Assembly: GCA_946055715.1 (NCBI GenBank)
Contig: CAMGGT010000024.1
Location: 1-8,178, forward strand
DNA from: an uncultured Clostridia bacterium
GTDB lineage: Bacteria > Bacillota > Clostridia > Oscillospirales > CAG-272
Length of the DNA: 8,178 nucleotides
Direction: 5' to 3'
The translations under genes and the position numbers were made by a program. Positions 1 to 7,067 of the stretch are shown piece by piece; within the stretch, counting starts at the first letter, position 1, and every line of letters starts with the position of its first letter. The notes under the pieces were generated by a model. That model saw only the letters and a list, made by a program, of their open reading frames with translations. It was not told the DNA's origin and made no database searches.

Positions 1-340
1 ATGAGGAGAACATTCTTTGGCAACTGTAAATGACAGAGAAAGTGGCAAAATAGCATGGAAATGCAAGGGTTCTTACTGCAACAGCCCCTCCCCCACATAA
101 ATCAAAAGGCCGCATCACATCGTCTCCCTATCGTCTCTGTGGGCTCCCGTCAAGGTGGCATCTCCCTTTTGGGAAGGGGCATCGGCTTTTTGCTGCCGAG
201 CGGGCAAACACGGCGCCCGGCCGCGGTGGGAGCATTCTTCATGACCCATCATTCATTTTTGTCTTGGCAAATCATGACCCGAGCAAGATGGCCGGCCGCC
301 TTGGGCGAGACCATTGGGATTTTGTACATTCATATCCCAA
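1..340. other. Intergenic stretch without a convincing gene; GC-rich foldable core
   Basis: I see no coding region with a ribosome binding site and no recognisable promoter here. The one open frame across it (plus strand from 55) encodes a composition unlike a real protein and has no Shine-Dalgarno. The core at 143-233 is GC-rich and can fold: GCTCCC at 143-148 pairs with GGGAGC at 228-233. Between them sit three small hairpins: TCCC/GGGA (163-166 with 171-174), TCGGC/GCCGA (182-186 with 195-199) and CGGGC/GCCCG (201-205 with 215-219). TCATGACCC occurs twice (239-247, 272-280), and ATGACCC a third time at 348-354. A TTGGGAT/ATCCCAA hairpin (314-320 with 334-340) lies just beyond the ileS terminator. 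It could be an intergenic repeat, a small RNA, or the 3' region of a gene outside the window. The strand of any transcript cannot be decided. Confidence 0.4.
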
Positions 341-342
341 CG

Positions 343-378
343 AAAAAATGACCCGGACGGGAAAATCCCATCCGGGTC
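343..378 (-). terminator. Rho-independent terminator of ileS
   Basis: On the minus strand an 8-bp stem (GACCCGGA/TCCGGGTC, window 350-357 with 371-378) continues through one C-A mismatch into GGGA/TCCC around an AAA/TTT loop. After one base it is followed by a run of six T (A at 343-348 on the plus strand). It lies about 110 bases beyond the ileS stop. No T run follows in the plus direction, so it acts for ileS only. Confidence 0.9.
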
Positions 379-489
379 GGATCGATTGACTGACCAAAAG
401 ATGAATTGATTGATAAAGAAACAATAATAAGAGGAAACAGCCGAAAAACGGAATGGCGAACCGAGGAAGCGATGAGATCATCGCAAGCG

Positions 490-3400
490 TCAGACCTTTT
501 CGACGGAGAGGGTGACGGTCTCGCCGTTGATGTTCCACTCTTTTGCGAAGGTCAGGGGCTTGCCGTAGCAGACGGCGTCTCCCAGCACATCTCCGAGCAG
601 GGCGGCTTCGTCCTTTTGGATGAGGGATTCCAGCTTCTCATTGCCGCACAGACCGACGCGGATGTGGTCGGTGACTTCAAAGCCGCTGTCTTTGCGCATG
701 GTCTGGATCTTGGAGACCAGCTCTCTGACGAACCCCTCGTCGATGAGCGCGGGGGTGAGGTTGGTGTCCAGCACCAGCGTGATGCCGCGGTCGGTGTCGG
801 AGACAAAGCCGTCGATCTTCACCGAGGAGATGAGCAGATCGTCGCGGGTCAGCACCGCCGCACTGCCGTCGGAAAGCGGCAGGGAGATGCTGCCGGTTTG
901 GTTCAGTTCCGCCATGGCCTTCTGCCCGTCGATGGCGGCAAGGGCGGTCTTGATCTCGCCAAGCCAACGGCCGTATTTCGGGCCGACGGTCTTGAGCTGG
1001 GGCTTGAAGGCATAGGAGGTGAAGGCAGAGACATCGTCGGTGAGGACCACCTCATGCACATTGAGCTCCTCCGCGATGATGTCGCGGCAGAAGTCCGGCA
1101 GGGGCTTGTCTCCCTTGAGATACAGGCGTGCCAGCGGCTGGCGGGTCTTGACATTGGCGGCCTGGCGGCAGGCACGCCCGAGGATGACGGCGCGCAGCAC
1201 CTCCTCCATGTCGGCCTCCAGTTCGGGGTCGATCCAGGCGTCACAGCAGGTGGGATAGTCGCACAGGTGTACACTTTCGGGGGCTTGCTTGTCCACCGAG
1301 CAGACCAGGTTGCGGTAGATCTCTTCCGCCATGAAGGGCACCATCGGCGCGGCCAGTTTGGCCAGAGTGACAAGGGTGGTATAAAGGGTCATATAGGCGT
1401 CGATCTTGTCCTGCTCCATGCCGCCGACCCAGTAGCGTTCACGGCAACGGCGGACATACCAGTTGCTGAGTTCGTCCACAAAATCGTCCAGCGCGTGGGC
1501 GGCTTCCGGAATGCGGTAGTTGCCCAGATGCCCGTCCACCGTGCGGACAAGAGAATGCAGGCGCGAGAGCAGCCACCTGTCCATGGCGCACATCCCGGCG
1601 GGGTCAAGGGTGCGGCCTACGGGGGAGAACCCGTCAATGTTGGCATACAGCACAAAGAAAGAGTAGGTGTTCCACAGGGTGCTCATGAACTTGCGCTGAC
1701 CCTCAATCACGGCATCCTCGTGGAAGCGGTTGGGCAACCAGGGAGCAGAGTTGATATAGAAATACCAGCGGATGGCATCAGCACCGTATTTGTTCAGCGC
1801 GTCAAACGGGTCAACGGCGTTGCCCTTGGACTTGGACATTTTCTGCCCGTCTTTGTCCTGCACATGCCCCAGCACGATGACATTGCGGTAGGGTGCACGG
1901 TCAAAGAGCAGGGTGGAGATGGCCATCAGGGAATAGAACCACCCGCGGGTCTGGTCCACGGCCTCGGAGATGAAGTCTGCGGGGAATTGCTTTTCAAACA
2001 GGTCTTTGTTTTCAAAGGGATAGTGCCACTGGGCAAAAGGCATGGAGCCCGAGTCGAACCAGCAGTCGATGACCTCCGGCACACGCTTCATCTCGCCGCC
2101 GCATTCGGGGCAGACCAGCGTCACCTCGTCGATGTAGGGGCGGTGCAGTTCGATGTGTTCGGGACAGTTGCGGGACATGCGCCGCAACTCTTCCACCGAG
2201 CCGACGGCATGGCGGTGACCGCAGGCACATTCCCAGATGTTGAGGGGAGTGCCCCAATAACGGTTGCGGCTGATGCCCCAGTCCTGCACATTTTCCAGCC
2301 AACTGCCGAAGCGGCCGAAGCCGATGCCTTCGGGGATCCAGTTGACGGTGCGGTTGTTCTTCACCAGTTGATCCCGCACATCGGTCATGCGGATGAACCA
2401 ACTGTCGCGGGCATAGTAGAGCAGGGGGGTGGAGCAGCGCCAGCAATGGGGATATTCATGCTCAAACACCGGGGCGGCATACAGCAACCCGCGCTCTTTG
2501 AGGTCGGCCAGCACTTCCGGGTCGGCCGCCTTGACGAACAGTCCGGCAAACCGCCCGGTTTCGGGGGTCATGCAGCCCTTGGCGTCCACCAGCTGCACAA
2601 ATGGCAGGTCATACTTGCGGCCGGTGCGGGCGTCATCCTCACCGAAGGCGGGGGCGGTATGCACGATGCCGGTGCCGTCTTCCATTGTGACATAGTCGGC
2701 GCACACCACATACCAGGCGCGGCCGCTGGGCTTGGCAAAGTCATACAGCGGGCGGTAGTTGCGCCCCTCCAGCTCCGACCCCTTCATGCGGGCAAGCACG
2801 GGGCAGTCTTCTTTGAGGACCTTTTGCACCAGCGCTTCGGCCAGTATATACTTTTCGTCTCCCACCTGCACCTTCACATAGGTCTGGTCGGGGTTGACCG
2901 CCAGCGCAACGTTGGAGGGCAGCGTCCAGGGGGTGGTGGTCCATGCCAGATAGAAGGTGCCCGGCTCGTCTTCGGCGGGGAACTTCACAATGGCAGAGCG
3001 CTCTTTGACGGTCTTGTACCCCTGCGCCACTTCCTGCGTGGACAGCGGGGTGCCGCAGCGCGGGCAGTAGGGTACGATCTTGAAGCCCTTATACAAAAGC
3101 CCCATGTCCCAGATGCGCCGCAGGGCCCACCATTCGCTTTCGATATAGTCGTCGTGATAGGTGACATAGGGATGCTCCATGTCGGCCCAGAATCCCACCG
3201 TGCCGGAGAAGTCTTCCCACATGCCCTTGTATTTCCAGACGCTTTCCTTGCACTTCTGGATGAACGGCTCAAGTCCATAGCTTTCGATCTGGTCCTTGCC
3301 GTCCAGCCCCAGCAGTTTTTCCACTTCGATCTCCACGGGCAGGCCGTGGGTGTCCCAACCCGCCTTGCGCAGGACCTGCTCACCCTTCATGGTGTGATAG

Positions 3401-3615
3401 CGGGGAATCATGTCCTTGATGACGCGGGTCAGCACATGGCCGATGTGGGGCTTGCCGTTGGCGGTGGGGGGACCGTCATAAAAGGTGTAGTAGGGGGCAT
3501 CCTTGCGTTGCTCGATGCTTTTTTCAAAAATGTGGGCGTCACGCCAGAAGCGCAGCGTTTCCTTTTCCCGTGCGGGAAAGTTCATGTCGGCGTTGACCTT
3601 GCTGTAAACAGACAT
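490..3615 (-). CDS. ileS: Isoleucyl-tRNA synthetase, type 2 (eukaryote-like)
   Basis: Cytoplasmic class I synthetase charging tRNA-Ile with isoleucine, essential for translation. The 1041-residue length fits the longer type 2 enzymes. Visible in order: HIGH at residues 57-60 within a DGPPTANGKPHIGH context; CPRC at 184-187; the editing (CP1) domain with WTTTPWT from residue 225 and GTGIVHTAPAFGEDD near 315-330; CWRC at 391-394; CAC at 463-465 and CPEC at 502-505, probable zinc ligands; KMSKS at 592-596; then the anticodon-binding region. Sequence style (GWDTHGLPVEIEVEK) is type 2, a group known for intrinsic mupirocin tolerance. The swapped GxHH signature linked to hyper-resistance is absent. 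The start at 3615 is chosen because AAAGGAG stands five bases before it; an in-frame ATG at 3639 adds eight residues but lacks a Shine-Dalgarno. It is transcribed alone from its own promoter. A small GCGATGA/TCATCGC hairpin (469-484) lies just after the stop. Confidence 0.98.
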   Translation of the reverse strand: MSVYSKVNADMNFPAREKETLRFWRDAHIFEKSIEQRKDAPYYTFYDGPPTANGKPHIGHVLTRVIKDMIPRYHTMKGEQVLRKAGWDTHGLPVEIEVEKLLGLDGKDQIESYGLEPFIQKCKESVWKYKGMWEDFSGTVGFWADMEHPYVTYHDDYIESEWWALRRIWDMGLLYKGFKIVPYCPRCGTPLSTQEVAQGYKTVKERSAIVKFPAEDEPGTFYLAWTTTPWTLPSNVALAVNPDQTYVKVQVGDEKYILAEALVQKVLKEDCPVLARMKGSELEGRNYRPLYDFAKPSGRAWYVVCADYVTMEDGTGIVHTAPAFGEDDARTGRKYDLPFVQLVDAKGCMTPETGRFAGLFVKAADPEVLADLKERGLLYAAPVFEHEYPHCWRCSTPLLYYARDSWFIRMTDVRDQLVKNNRTVNWIPEGIGFGRFGSWLENVQDWGISRNRYWGTPLNIWECACGHRHAVGSVEELRRMSRNCPEHIELHRPYIDEVTLVCPECGGEMKRVPEVIDCWFDSGSMPFAQWHYPFENKDLFEKQFPADFISEAVDQTRGWFYSLMAISTLLFDRAPYRNVIVLGHVQDKDGQKMSKSKGNAVDPFDALNKYGADAIRWYFYINSAPWLPNRFHEDAVIEGQRKFMSTLWNTYSFFVLYANIDGFSPVGRTLDPAGMCAMDRWLLSRLHSLVRTVDGHLGNYRIPEAAHALDDFVDELSNWYVRRCRERYWVGGMEQDKIDAYMTLYTTLVTLAKLAAPMVPFMAEEIYRNLVCSVDKQAPESVHLCDYPTCCDAWIDPELEADMEEVLRAVILGRACRQAANVKTRQPLARLYLKGDKPLPDFCRDIIAEELNVHEVVLTDDVSAFTSYAFKPQLKTVGPKYGRWLGEIKTALAAIDGQKAMAELNQTGSISLPLSDGSAAVLTRDDLLISSVKIDGFVSDTDRGITLVLDTNLTPALIDEGFVRELVSKIQTMRKDSGFEVTDHIRVGLCGNEKLESLIQKDEAALLGDVLGDAVCYGKPLTFAKEWNINGETVTLSVEKV

Positions 3616-3674
3616 TTCGGCTCCTTTACCATAACTCAAGAATCAAATGTACATATCTATTTCACAATAGTAAT

Positions 3675-3703
3675 ATTATACAAAGGTAAATCGGCTTTGT
3701 CAA
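3675..3703 (-). promoter_or_regulatory. Sigma-A promoter of ileS, perfect consensus
   Basis: Read on the minus strand: TTGACA (3703-3698), a 17-base spacer, TATAAT (3680-3675). All twelve hexamer bases match consensus. The start of transcription should fall near 3668, giving a leader of roughly 53 bases before the ATG at 3615. That is too short for a T-box, and no T-box sequence motif is present. Confidence 0.88.
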
Positions 3704-3780
3704 GAAAAACGGCGCGATGCCTGTAAAAAGCGCGGGAAACGGGTTACATCTGATTTTTAAAAATAATTTTGTAATTGCTA

Positions 3781-3814
3781 TTGACAATCACATGACCTTG
3801 TGATATACTGTCAA
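3781..3814 (+). promoter_or_regulatory. Promoter of the DUF1836 gene overlapping a probable operator
   Basis: TTGACA (3781-3786), 17 bases, TATACT (3804-3809). The spacer carries a perfect inverted repeat, ATCACA (3787-3792), six bases, TGTGAT (3799-3804). An outer pair, TTGACA (3781-3786) and TGTCAA (3809-3814), flanks it, centred two bases off. A repressor bound here would cover both promoter hexamers. The obvious candidate is the product of the gene it drives. An AT-rich 12-bp palindrome, ATTTTTAAAAAT (3753-3764), lies upstream where an UP element would be. Promoter call strong; operator call inferred from symmetry only. Confidence 0.8.
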
Positions 3815-3846
3815 CAGAAAGCAAAAAACACGAAAGGAGACACGAC

Positions 3847-4410
3847 ATGCAGTACAAATTGCCGGGTACGACCATTGAGACACGAGGGTACAGCCGGGAC
3901 GTAGCCGACACGATACTCGAAAACATCTTTCAGTGCAAGGGCGTGGTCCTGTCGCAGGTCGCCGTGATGACGGGCGTGGAGCCGCATGACGTGCAGAACT
4001 GGGTCAAGCGGGGGTTTCTGGCACCGCCGCGGCACCGTCAGTACAGCCGCCGTCAGTTCACAAGGGTGGCCATCATCAACATGCTGCGCGAGACCATGCA
4101 GATCGACAGCATTCTGCGTCTGCTGGGGTATATCAACGGCGCGCTTGACGATGAAAGCGACGATGCCATAGACGACTGCGAACTCTATAATCTGTTTGTC
4201 AACCTGTTGGGGCGCATCGGCGAGCAGCTGCCCACCGAAGAAGAGCTTGGCCGCCGTTGCGACGAGGAGCTGGCACAGTTTACGGAACGCATTCCCGACA
4301 GCCGCCGCAGAGTCAAGGATGTGCTGATGGTCATGGTCTATGCCTATTTTTCCGCCAATGCCAAACGCAGGGTGGATATGCTGATGAAGGACATACGCGC
4401 CGCCACCTGA
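3847..4410 (+). CDS. DUF1836 helix-turn-helix transcriptional regulator
   Basis: A 187-residue protein of the DUF1836 family, which is found in Firmicutes and taken to be DNA-binding. Residues about 33-56 (VVLSQVAVMTGVEPHDVQNW and following) form a MerR-like helix-turn-helix. It is followed by the family signature PRHRQYSRRQF (61-71), a IINML segment (77-81) and a QIDSILRLLGYINGALDDES-type block (85-104). An acidic stretch, DDESDDAIDD, lies at 101-110. The C-terminal part is helical, ends in basic residues (DSRRRVKDVL, NAKRRVDM) and has no membrane segment. AGGAG sits seven bases before the ATG. It is divergent from ileS and upstream of the NfeD-flotillin pair, with a 119-base gap and no clear terminator, so some read-through is possible. 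Symmetry in its own promoter suggests autoregulation. Its effector and targets are unknown. Confidence 0.88.
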   Translation: MQYKLPGTTIETRGYSRDVADTILENIFQCKGVVLSQVAVMTGVEPHDVQNWVKRGFLAPPRHRQYSRRQFTRVAIINMLRETMQIDSILRLLGYINGALDDESDDAIDDCELYNLFVNLLGRIGEQLPTEEELGRRCDEELAQFTERIPDSRRRVKDVLMVMVYAYFSANAKRRVDMLMKDIRAAT

Positions 4411-4529
4411 TGACCTGTATGCAAAATCAAATTCAGACATTTTGATAAAAACCCCCCTTTATATCAATCAAAATTGAGACCCACCATATTTTTCGATGAT
4501 ACAAAGAATATGGAAGAAAGGATATGATT

Positions 4530-5159
4530 ATGATAGAATGGTTCAACGCACTGGGGCTGACCGGGCAGATCTTTCTGTGCATCGCGCTGCCGGCCTCGGT
4601 CATCTTACTGATACAAATCGTGATGTCGCTGATCGGCCTGGGTCACGATGCAGACGCTGACACCTCCCTGCCGGATGACCAGTCTGCCGACGGCATCTTC
4701 GGGGATGATGTGCCCGACCATGCGCCGGATGTCTCTGCGGCCGACACGGCAGACCTGCAGTTCTTTTCCTTCCGCTCGGTGGTCGCGTTTCTGACGACTT
4801 TCGGCTGGATGGGTGTTTCCCTCTGCAACACCGGCCTGCACACAGCGGTCGTCACGGCGATCGCCTTTGCCTGCGGCGTTGTCATCATGCTGGCGGTCGC
4901 CCTGATGATGCGCGCCATCTACCGTTTGCAAAGCAACGGCACCGCAGACATCCGCGACGCGCTGGGTGTCTCTGCGACCGTTTATATGACCGTTCCCGCT
5001 GCCCGCGCGGGCAAGGGAAAAGTGAACCTGTTGTTGGCAGACAGCTATGTGGAGCGCGAGGCCGTCACCGACGAGACCGAACCGATGCCCTATGGCACAG
5101 AGGTGATCGTGGTGGGCATCGTTGGCGGCAACACCCTGTTGGTCGCCCGCAAAAAATGA
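4530..5159 (+). CDS. NfeD-like (YuaF-type) membrane protein, partner of flotillin
   Basis: A 209-residue integral membrane protein. A first helix spans residues about 10-37. Next comes a loop at 39-75 with twelve Asp and no Lys or Arg, then two closely spaced helices (about 83-99 and 103-127). The C-terminal domain (about 138-209) is rich in beta-type sequence (GVSATVYMTVPAA, GTEVIVVGIVGGNTLLVARK), as expected of the NfeD OB fold. In Bacillus subtilis the equivalent YuaF is encoded with the flotillin YuaG and acts with it in membrane microdomains. The start at 4530 is preferred because AAGGA ends seven bases before it; the ATG at 4524 is only one base from that site, though GGAAG at 4512-4516 would suit it. 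No convincing promoter is visible in the 119 bases upstream; a TTGAGA at 4474 lacks a good -10. Confidence 0.85.
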   Translation: MIEWFNALGLTGQIFLCIALPASVILLIQIVMSLIGLGHDADADTSLPDDQSADGIFGDDVPDHAPDVSAADTADLQFFSFRSVVAFLTTFGWMGVSLCNTGLHTAVVTAIAFACGVVIMLAVALMMRAIYRLQSNGTADIRDALGVSATVYMTVPAARAGKGKVNLLLADSYVEREAVTDETEPMPYGTEVIVVGIVGGNTLLVARKK

Positions 5160-5321
5160 CCCCAAACAGCCGCAAATGCCCGCCCGCGCGAGTAAAATGA
5201 GGCAATTTCGCCTGCCACGTCCGGCAGACAAGACCCCCAAAACACCCCTTTCTTTGGCCTACTGCCCCGCGCGTGCCGGCAGAAATGCCAAAGAGCAAAA
5301 AATAAGTAAGCAACGAAATGC

Positions 5322-5333
5322 AAATAATTATTT
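5322..5333. promoter_or_regulatory. Perfect 12-bp palindrome upstream of the flotillin gene
   Basis: AAATAATTATTT is its own reverse complement and lies about 24 bases before the flotillin ATG, just upstream of the AGGAGG. It sits at the 3' end of a 198-base NfeD-flotillin gap that shows no clear sigma-A promoter and no terminator with a T run. It may be a protein-binding site or simply AT-rich leader; AT-rich palindromes arise easily by chance. Confidence 0.3.
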
Positions 5334-5357
5334 ACAAGCATACAAGGAGGATCAATC

Positions 5358-6776
5358 ATGGGACCCGTAATCACATTCGTTGTCATTTTAGCTGTTGTGC
5401 TGTTTGCTCTCTTTTTGTGGGCATGCACCCGCTACCGCAAATGCCCTTCCGACAAGATCATGGTCATCTACGGTAAGGTGGGTAAAAACAGCGACGGCAC
5501 CGCCCGCAGCTCCACCTGCATGCACGGCGGCGCGCGGTTCATCGTGCCCATCGTGCAGTCGGTTGAGTTTCTCGACCTGACCCCCATTTCCATCGCCGTG
5601 GACCTGCGCAACGCACTCTCCCGTCAGAACATCCGCATTGACGTGCCTTCCAGCTTTACGGTGGGTATCTCCACCGAGCCGGGCGTGATGCAGAACGCGG
5701 CAGAACGCCTGCTGGGGCTGAAGATGTCCGAAATCCAGGACCTGGCCAAAGACATCATTTTCGGTCAGCTTCGTCTGGTCATCGCCACCATGGAAATTGA
5801 AGAGATCAACACCGACCGAGACAAATTTTTGGAAGAAGTCAGCCGCAATGTGGAGACCGAGCTTAAAAAGATCGGTCTGCGCCTGATCAACGTCAACGTC
5901 ACCGACATCAGCGACGAATCCGGTTATATCGCCGCCCTCGGCCGCGAGGCCGCCGCCAAGGCCATCAACGATGCCAAGAAGTCCGTTGCTGAAAAGAACC
6001 GCGATGGTGCCATCGGTGAAGCCAACGCCCAGATGGACCAGCGTATCAAGGTGTCTCAGGCAGATTCGATCGCCGTGCAGGGCGAAAACAGCGCCAAAGC
6101 CGAAATTTCCATGTCCAACGCTCAGTTGCGCGAAAAGCAGGCAGAAGCGTTGAAGATCGCCACCACCGCCGAGAAGATCCAGGCCGCCAAGGCCATGGAA
6201 GAGGCCTACGCCGCCGAGCAGGCCGCCGAGCAGGCGCGTAAGAGCAAGGAACAGGCCACGCTGGAAGCCGACATCATCGTGAAGGCCGAGATCGAAAAAC
6301 GCCGCCTGGAACTGGAAGCCGAGGCGCAGGCCGAGCAGGTCCGTCGCCGTGCCAAGGGTGAAGCCGATGCCATTCATGCCAGAATGCAGGCAGAGGCAAA
6401 CGGTATGCGCGAGATGCTGACCAAACAGGCAGAGGGCTTCGGTGAGCTGGTCAAATCCGCCGGCGGCACCGCCGACGAGGCGCTGCGCATGATGATTGCC
6501 GACAAGCTGGAAGACCTGATGAAGGTCCAGGTAGAAGCCATCAAGAACATCAAGATCGACCGCGTCACCGTCTGGGACAGCGGCTCCGGCAAGGACGGCA
6601 AGACCGCCACGGCAGATTTTCTGTCCGGCATGATGAAGAGCGTGCCCCCGCTGGGTGAAGTGTTCGAGCAAGCCGGCATGCAACTGCCTTCCATCTTGGG
6701 CAAAAAGAAGGATGCCGCAGGTGATGCTGTCGCCGACAACACAGTGTCGGAGACCACCGGCGAAGCCAACGCATGA
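5358..6776 (+). CDS. floT: Flotillin (FloT/YuaG-like SPFH-domain scaffold)
   Basis: A 472-residue membrane scaffold that in bacteria clusters in membrane microdomains, affects fluidity and gathers partner proteins. The N-terminus (residues 4-23) is a single hydrophobic segment followed by basic TRYRK. The SPFH/PHB domain spans about 30-195, with LKMSEIQDLAKDIIFGQLR (121-139) and a conserved DISDESGYIAALGREAAAKA block (183-202). Residues about 200-355 are a long Ala/Glu/Lys-rich coiled coil typical of flotillins (AEKIQAAKAMEEAYAAEQAA and similar). The C-terminal part (about 360-450) contains FGELVKSAGG and is followed by an Ala-rich polar tail. AGGAGG lies seven bases before the ATG. It follows the NfeD gene after 198 bases and ends at a strong terminator. 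No own promoter is evident, so transcription with NfeD is likely. All family features are intact. Confidence 0.95.
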   Translation: MGPVITFVVILAVVLFALFLWACTRYRKCPSDKIMVIYGKVGKNSDGTARSSTCMHGGARFIVPIVQSVEFLDLTPISIAVDLRNALSRQNIRIDVPSSFTVGISTEPGVMQNAAERLLGLKMSEIQDLAKDIIFGQLRLVIATMEIEEINTDRDKFLEEVSRNVETELKKIGLRLINVNVTDISDESGYIAALGREAAAKAINDAKKSVAEKNRDGAIGEANAQMDQRIKVSQADSIAVQGENSAKAEISMSNAQLREKQAEALKIATTAEKIQAAKAMEEAYAAEQAAEQARKSKEQATLEADIIVKAEIEKRRLELEAEAQAEQVRRRAKGEADAIHARMQAEANGMREMLTKQAEGFGELVKSAGGTADEALRMMIADKLEDLMKVQVEAIKNIKIDRVTVWDSGSGKDGKTATADFLSGMMKSVPPLGEVFEQAGMQLPSILGKKKDAAGDAVADNTVSETTGEANA

Positions 6777-6810
6777 CCCCTTTGTATTACCCTAAAATCG
6801 CTTGAAAGCC

Positions 6811-6860
6811 GCAAACCCCTCCCCAAATTCCGCAAGAACAAGGGGAGGGGCGCTTTTTTG
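6811..6860 (+). terminator. Rho-independent terminator after flotillin
   Basis: CCCCTCCCC (6816-6824) pairs perfectly with GGGGAGGGG (6842-6850) across a 17-base loop, followed by CGC and six T (6854-6859). It lies 40 bases after the flotillin stop and closes the NfeD-flotillin unit. Confidence 0.9.
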
Positions 6861-6896
6861 CCGCCAAAATCGTTTTGCCTCAAAAGAGAGGGCACG

Positions 6897-6963
6897 CCGA
6901 TTGCGGGATGCCGGGTGTCTTGCGGACGCATCGGACAACACTGACAAAAAACGCGCCGTTTTT
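6897..6963. other. Two small hairpins between the flotillin terminator and the next promoter
   Basis: CCGAT-T-GCG (6897-6905) can pair with CGC-ATCGG (6927-6934), leaving one bulged T. Then AAAAACG (6947-6953) pairs with CGTTTTT (6957-6963) around CGC. The second hairpin could act as a weak terminator. No promoter is visible for a small RNA, and these 130 bases otherwise hold nothing I recognise. Confidence 0.2.
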
Positions 6964-6993
6964 GCTTGCGTCGGCAAAAACAGCAGACGGCAG

Positions 6994-7022
6994 TTGACAA
7001 ATCATGTGCGGTAGTATATACT
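6994..7022 (+). promoter_or_regulatory. Sigma-A promoter of the first small membrane-protein gene
   Basis: TTGACA (6994-6999), 17 bases, TATACT (7017-7022). Expected transcription start is near 7029, giving a leader of about 39 bases. It shares TTGACA-A-(A)TCA and TATACTGT-A with the DUF1836 promoter, though without that promoter's perfect inner palindrome. Confidence 0.85.
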
Positions 7023-7067
7023 GTAAGTGGGATCTTGTCTCAATACATACAGGAGGAAATGATTGTC

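Noticed and set aside
55..351. Plus-strand open frame of 98 codons near the left edge
   Set aside because: No ribosome binding site or promoter, odd composition, and its end runs into the ileS terminator.
406..3726. Plus-strand open frame of 1106 codons opposite ileS
   Set aside because: It is the antisense shadow of a GC-biased gene. It has no ribosome binding site, its composition is rich in Gly, His, Val and Gln with no recognisable domain, and the minus-strand ileS carries all family motifs.
3616..3780. T-box riboswitch ahead of ileS
   Set aside because: The consensus promoter leaves only about 53 bases of leader, and no T-box core or specifier loop is present on the minus strand.
4439..4474. 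ATTTTGAT/ATCAAAAT inverted repeat as a terminator after the DUF1836 gene
   Set aside because: The 8-bp stem is AT-rich, has a 20-base loop and lacks a following T run. It could be a binding site but does not look like a terminator.
4474..4502. Sigma-A or SigW-type promoter for the NfeD gene (TTGAGA or TGAGAC)
   Set aside because: The best -10 candidates match poorly or sit at wrong spacing, and CGAT lies only 13 bases after TGAGAC where about 16 would be expected.
5388..6683. Minus-strand open frame of 431 codons opposite flotillin
   Set aside because: Low-complexity Gly/Leu/Phe/His sequence that mirrors the Ala/Glu coiled coil of flotillin; no promoter or Shine-Dalgarno.
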